Below, in pieces: positions 61,269-64,000 of a stretch of 64,000 bases of DNA; within the stretch, counting starts at the first letter, position 1; each line of letters begins with the position of its first letter. The position numbers and the translations under genes are program-made. The stretch lies in NCBI RefSeq assembly GCF_001905345.1, contig NZ_LFBV01000006.1, positions 372,001 to 436,000 on the forward strand, in the 5' to 3' direction. The notes beneath the pieces are model-generated. The model did no database searches, was not told the DNA's origin, and saw only the letters and a list, made by a program, of their open reading frames with translations. This stretch comes from Streptomyces uncialis (lineage in GTDB: Bacteria > Actinomycetota > Actinomycetes > Streptomycetales > Streptomycetaceae).

Positions 61269-62018
61269 GTGACCGCATTCGCCCCGGACTCGATCGTCCT
61301 GAATCGCAAACTGCCCTTGTGGTACCAGGTGTCGCAGTCGCTGCGCGCGTCGATACTCGGACGGTCGGCGGACGACCCGCTGCGGCTGCCCACCGAGGAG
61401 CAGCTGGCGGGCCACTACGGCGTCAGCGTGCTGACCATGCGCCAGGCCCTCAAAGAGCTGGAGGACGAGGGCCTGATCAGCAGGCACCGGCGGCGTGGCA
61501 CCTTCATCGAACCGGCGGCGCAGCGCGGGGCCCCGGTGCGGCTGCTGGGTTCGGTCGACGCGATCGTGGCGCAGCAGTCGGGCATGGGCATCCGGCTGCT
61601 GGAACACGGCAGCGCTCCGGTGCCCCACGCGTACGCGGAGCACTTCCCGGATCTGGCCGAGGTCGTGATGTACCACCGGCTGCGCGGCGACGAGGAGACC
61701 GGGGAGCCGACCAACCACGCCCGGAACTACGTGCGTCCGGAGCTGGCCGCGCGGGTGGACCCCGCCGATCTCGGGCGCTGGCCGATGACCAAGGTCCTGC
61801 GGGACGTGGTCGGGGCGCGGATCAGCCGGATCACCGACACGGTGGAGGCCCGGCTCGCCGACCCCGAGACGGCCCGGCTGCTGAACGTGCCGCTGCTGAG
61901 CCCGATCCTGCACTACACGGGCATCACCTACGGCGAGGACGGCCGGGTGCTCGACCTCGCCGTCATCCACTACCGGGGCGACCGCTTCTCCTTCACGGTC
62001 ACCCTGGACGCCCACTGA
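61269..62018 (+). CDS. GntR-family regulator, HutC/UTRA subfamily
   Basis: This 249-residue regulator has an N-terminal winged helix (LRLPTEEQLAGHYGVSVLTM, RQALKELEDEGLISRHRRRG, about 37-77) and a C-terminal UTRA ligand domain (MYHRLRGDEETGEPTNHARN, LSPILHYTGITYGEDGRVLD). It sits directly downstream of hmgA on the same strand and probably controls it, responding to an aromatic intermediate; this rests on position and an inverted repeat in the hmgA promoter. The GTG at 61269 has GGAGAG upstream. The longer open frame overlaps the end of hmgA and is not used. Confidence 0.88.
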   Translation: MTAFAPDSIVLNRKLPLWYQVSQSLRASILGRSADDPLRLPTEEQLAGHYGVSVLTMRQALKELEDEGLISRHRRRGTFIEPAAQRGAPVRLLGSVDAIVAQQSGMGIRLLEHGSAPVPHAYAEHFPDLAEVVMYHRLRGDEETGEPTNHARNYVRPELAARVDPADLGRWPMTKVLRDVVGARISRITDTVEARLADPETARLLNVPLLSPILHYTGITYGEDGRVLDLAVIHYRGDRFSFTVTLDAH

Positions 62019-62089
62019 CCCGGCCGTCCCGGTCCGCGCGGGCCCCGCACACCCGTGCGGACACCTGGGGCGCGCCGGGCGGGCCCCGT

Positions 62090-62102
62090 TACGATGCCGG
62101 GC
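62090..62102 (+). promoter_or_regulatory. Probable -10 element of a leaderless transcript
   Basis: TACGAT at 62090-62095 ends 7 bases before the GTG at 62103, which has no ribosome site. Transcription would then start at the start codon itself. Confidence 0.5.
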
Positions 62103-63287
62103 GTGACGAACGACGAAGCTCCGCGGCTGGCGGACCTGATGCCGTGGTCCGTCGCCGCCCCCCGGCTCGGCCGGAGCTGGCCGCTCGCCCCGGACCCGGA
62201 CACCCTCGGTGCCCGCTGGGACGCCCTGACGCGGGCGCGGGGAGCGGAGCGCGCGGCCCTGTTCGAGGTGTCCCGGGCCCGTGACCCGCACTCGGCGGTC
62301 GCCCAGCTGCCGGGCCGGCGCACGTCCACGGCCCGGCTGGCGCGCGACCCGGGTCCGCTCCCCGGGCCGCTGCGGGTCCTGTGCGGCCCGTTCGACGAAC
62401 AGTGGCTGCTCCCGGACCACCGGCTGATCGACTCGGCCCGGCCGGAACTGTGGCGGGTCGCGGACCAGGCCCAGCTCTTCGCCGTCGAGCAGCGGGTGCC
62501 GTCCGGGGACCCGGGGCCCACCCTGCTGGTGTCCGCCCTGCTGCCGGTCTCCGCGCCGGCGTCCGGCCCGGCGCCGCGGGTCCGTCCGCTGTTCCGGCGG
62601 CCCGGGGGCACCGAGCCGAATCTCGCCCCGGGCCTGCTGGGGCGGCTGGCCGACCGGCTGGGCGGCTCCCCCGCCCCGGTGGACGTCCTCGCGTGGATCG
62701 TGGCGTATGCCCGGCCCGCTCCCGGGGGCTGTGTCGTCCCACTGACCACCGATGCCGGCGCCTGGGCGCGCGGCACCGCCACGGGCCACCGGATGCTGCG
62801 GGTGATGTGCCGCCCGGAGGGCGGGCGTCCGAAGCTTCCGGGCGGCCGGCGCCCGTACATCCGGGTGCCGCTCCCGGACCGGCCCGGGGAACTCCGCTAC
62901 GACCGTGACGGGGAGACGCTGTGTGCGGGCGAGGGTCGGATCTCCCCCGTCCCGGCCGGGGCCTGGGACTTCACGGTCGGCGGGGCCCGGGTCCTGGAGT
63001 CGTGGTTCGCGGGGCGGACAGTCGTCCCGGAGGGGTCCGGGGCGCTGGCGGCGATCCGGGCGGCCGGCTGGCAGCGGTCATGGACCTCGGAGCTGCTGGA
63101 GCTGATCACCGTCCTGGCGCTGCTCGCGGAACTGCGCGCGAGCGTCCCGGACCCGGGCGGCGCACCGCTCACGGCGGCGGAGCTGCGCGGGGCCGGGGTG
63201 CTCCCGCCGCCGGAGGCGGCACGCCGTCCGGCCTCGGTGCTCGACCATCACGAGGAGGGCCCGGAGGGGCAGTTCGCGCTGCTGTGA
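62103..63287 (+). CDS. Type ISP restriction/modification specificity-like protein, stand-alone
   Basis: This 394-residue protein resembles the C-terminal specificity domain of type ISP restriction-modification enzymes: WSVAAPRLGRSWPLAPDPDT, RVLCGPFDEQWLLPDHRLID, ARPELWRVADQAQLFAVEQR, LFRRPGGTEPNLAPGLL and the late MPWSV/LAWIV-type helices. No helicase, nuclease or methyltransferase domain is present and none is encoded nearby. The TACGAT hexamer ending 7 bases before the GTG and the lack of a ribosome site suggest leaderless expression. It may recognise DNA without modifying it, or serve a different role. The assignment rests on remembered family sequence. Confidence 0.68.
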   Translation: MTNDEAPRLADLMPWSVAAPRLGRSWPLAPDPDTLGARWDALTRARGAERAALFEVSRARDPHSAVAQLPGRRTSTARLARDPGPLPGPLRVLCGPFDEQWLLPDHRLIDSARPELWRVADQAQLFAVEQRVPSGDPGPTLLVSALLPVSAPASGPAPRVRPLFRRPGGTEPNLAPGLLGRLADRLGGSPAPVDVLAWIVAYARPAPGGCVVPLTTDAGAWARGTATGHRMLRVMCRPEGGRPKLPGGRRPYIRVPLPDRPGELRYDRDGETLCAGEGRISPVPAGAWDFTVGGARVLESWFAGRTVVPEGSGALAAIRAAGWQRSWTSELLELITVLALLAELRASVPDPGGAPLTAAELRGAGVLPPPEAARRPASVLDHHEEGPEGQFALL

Positions 63288-63641
63288 GACACGGCCGGCC
63301 TCCGGTGGGCGCGGCGGGTGCGGGCGCCGGGTACGGGGGAAGCGGGCACGGCGGCGTGGGGAGACGCGGCGCGCTGGCCGGTCCGGCACGGAGGGGGAAG
63401 AGGGTTCGCGACACAGGCCCGGGGGGCGGCGGATCGGCCGGGGAGGGACCGAACCGCGCCGCGCGGGGTGTGACGGACCGGCGCTCCGTGCCGGTGATGT
63501 CGAAACGGTGAGCACAGGTGTGACCCGTGCTCGCCGGGGGTGCCGAAGGGCGCCGCGCACCGTGGGGATGACGGTTTCGGGATGGCGACGCGGCGCCTTA
63601 CGGGGGTGGGCCGTCGAGCAGGGGCCGCCGGGGCGGCCCGC
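63288..63641. other. Intergenic region between convergent genes
   Basis: 354 bp without a credible gene. A nearly perfect 9-bp stem (63507-63515 with 63527-63535) might act as a terminator for either side. Several short ORFs cross it on both strands and are frame artefacts. Confidence 0.45.
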
Positions 63642-63911
63642 TCAGCGGTCGCCGAACAGCGACCGGCGCAGCCTCCTCAGTGGGGCGAAGAGCGACACAC
63701 GCCGGACCCGCGCCTTGCGCACGCTGGGCTCACGAGCGGTGTCACGCGTCGTCAGTTCACGCATCAGCGAGGTCGCCTCGGCCGTCTCGCGCTGCGGGAC
63801 GGCGGGACCGCCCAGCACCGCCAGATGACGGTCGAGACGCGAGCTGGTCGCGCTGCTCCCGCAGGTGATCGCGGGTACGCGAGCCCTGCTTCGCATCGTT
63901 ATCTGTTCCAT
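63642..63911 (-). CDS. Small conserved Streptomyces protein of unknown function
   Basis: This 89-residue protein begins MEQITMRSRARVPAITCGSS and continues TSSRLDRHLAVLGGPAVPQR, then a basic tail ending in LRRLRRSLFGDR. I recall near-identical N-termini in other streptomycetes but no function. It is rich in Arg, Ser and Thr, has one cysteine and no membrane span. The ATG at 63911 has GGGGAGAG upstream; a 22-codon open extension further up is not used. The rest of the window, to its right edge, is the promoter side. Confidence 0.7.
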   Translation of the reverse strand: MEQITMRSRARVPAITCGSSATSSRLDRHLAVLGGPAVPQRETAEATSLMRELTTRDTAREPSVRKARVRRVSLFAPLRRLRRSLFGDR

Positions 63912-64000
63912 TTCTCTCCCCACCCGTACGAGGGCACCCGACCCGGGCAGGTTAACCCTATCGCCCCACCGTGACACCCGTGTATCCCGCCCACGGGATT

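Overview
The window is high-GC chromosomal DNA of a Streptomyces. The basis is extreme third-position GC, frequent GTG starts, GGAGG-type ribosome sites, a mycothiol gene (mshC), two chaplin genes, F420-type luciferase-like oxidoreductases and a gyl-type glycerol operon. From memory, the order metH - gylR/glpFKD - PAC2 - mshC cluster - corA - chaplins - gluconate genes - hmgA resembles the conserved core of the S. coelicolor chromosome. I could not run an alignment. There is no prophage, insertion sequence, CRISPR array or rRNA operon, and only one tRNA.

Layout. 1-6.1 kb: the end of a RecB-like nuclease gene, an orphan LuxR-type response regulator, two tandem oligopeptide-binding lipoproteins and a HAD phosphatase. 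6.1-17.6 kb: cobalamin-dependent methionine synthase, then the glycerol regulon (GylR, facilitator, kinase, dehydrogenase) ended by a strong hairpin, then an F420-type oxidoreductase and an FCD-type regulator. 17.7-21.6 kb: a PAC2 protein with a long acidic tail, a DGPF/YCII protein with its ECF42-type sigma factor, and a 140-bp tandem repeat. 21.6-26.2 kb: the mshC cluster (histidine phosphatase, DUF3090, SCO1664-like protein, MshC) convergent with corA. 26.3-33.6 kb: a ferritin-like protein, an F420-type oxidoreductase, an aldo/keto reductase overlapping a degenerate RecD2-like helicase gene, an 8-bp tandem array and two small conserved genes. 33.8-37 kb: a long cell-wall chaplin with a collagen-like linker, short chaplin ChpH, an M20 peptidase and tRNA-Leu(GAG). 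37-46 kb: a YchJ-like protein, gluconate regulator/kinase/permease, an APC permease, a conserved hypothetical and an FAD dehydrogenase. 46-56 kb: a DMT transporter, NUDIX and two DUF202 proteins, several TetR regulators, NamZ, SoxR, MaoC and two composite inverted-repeat clusters. 56-64 kb: an MFS exporter, a citrate transporter, a lipoprotein, homogentisate dioxygenase with a GntR/UTRA regulator, an orphan type ISP specificity-like protein and a small conserved protein.

Regulation can be partly read from the DNA. Paired near-identical palindromes lie before gylR and glpF. An ECF42-like promoter precedes the DGPF gene. A FadR-type GT-N3-AC palindrome lies between the gluconate regulator and kinase. 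An identical 15-bp site precedes maoC and the neighbouring tetR. Many convergent gene pairs are separated by long perfect hairpins.

No single wholly new system stands out. The least explained items are the inward-facing repeat clusters with a shared 140-bp core, the RecD2-like protein lacking its ATPase motifs, the collagen-like chaplin and the orphan type ISP domain.
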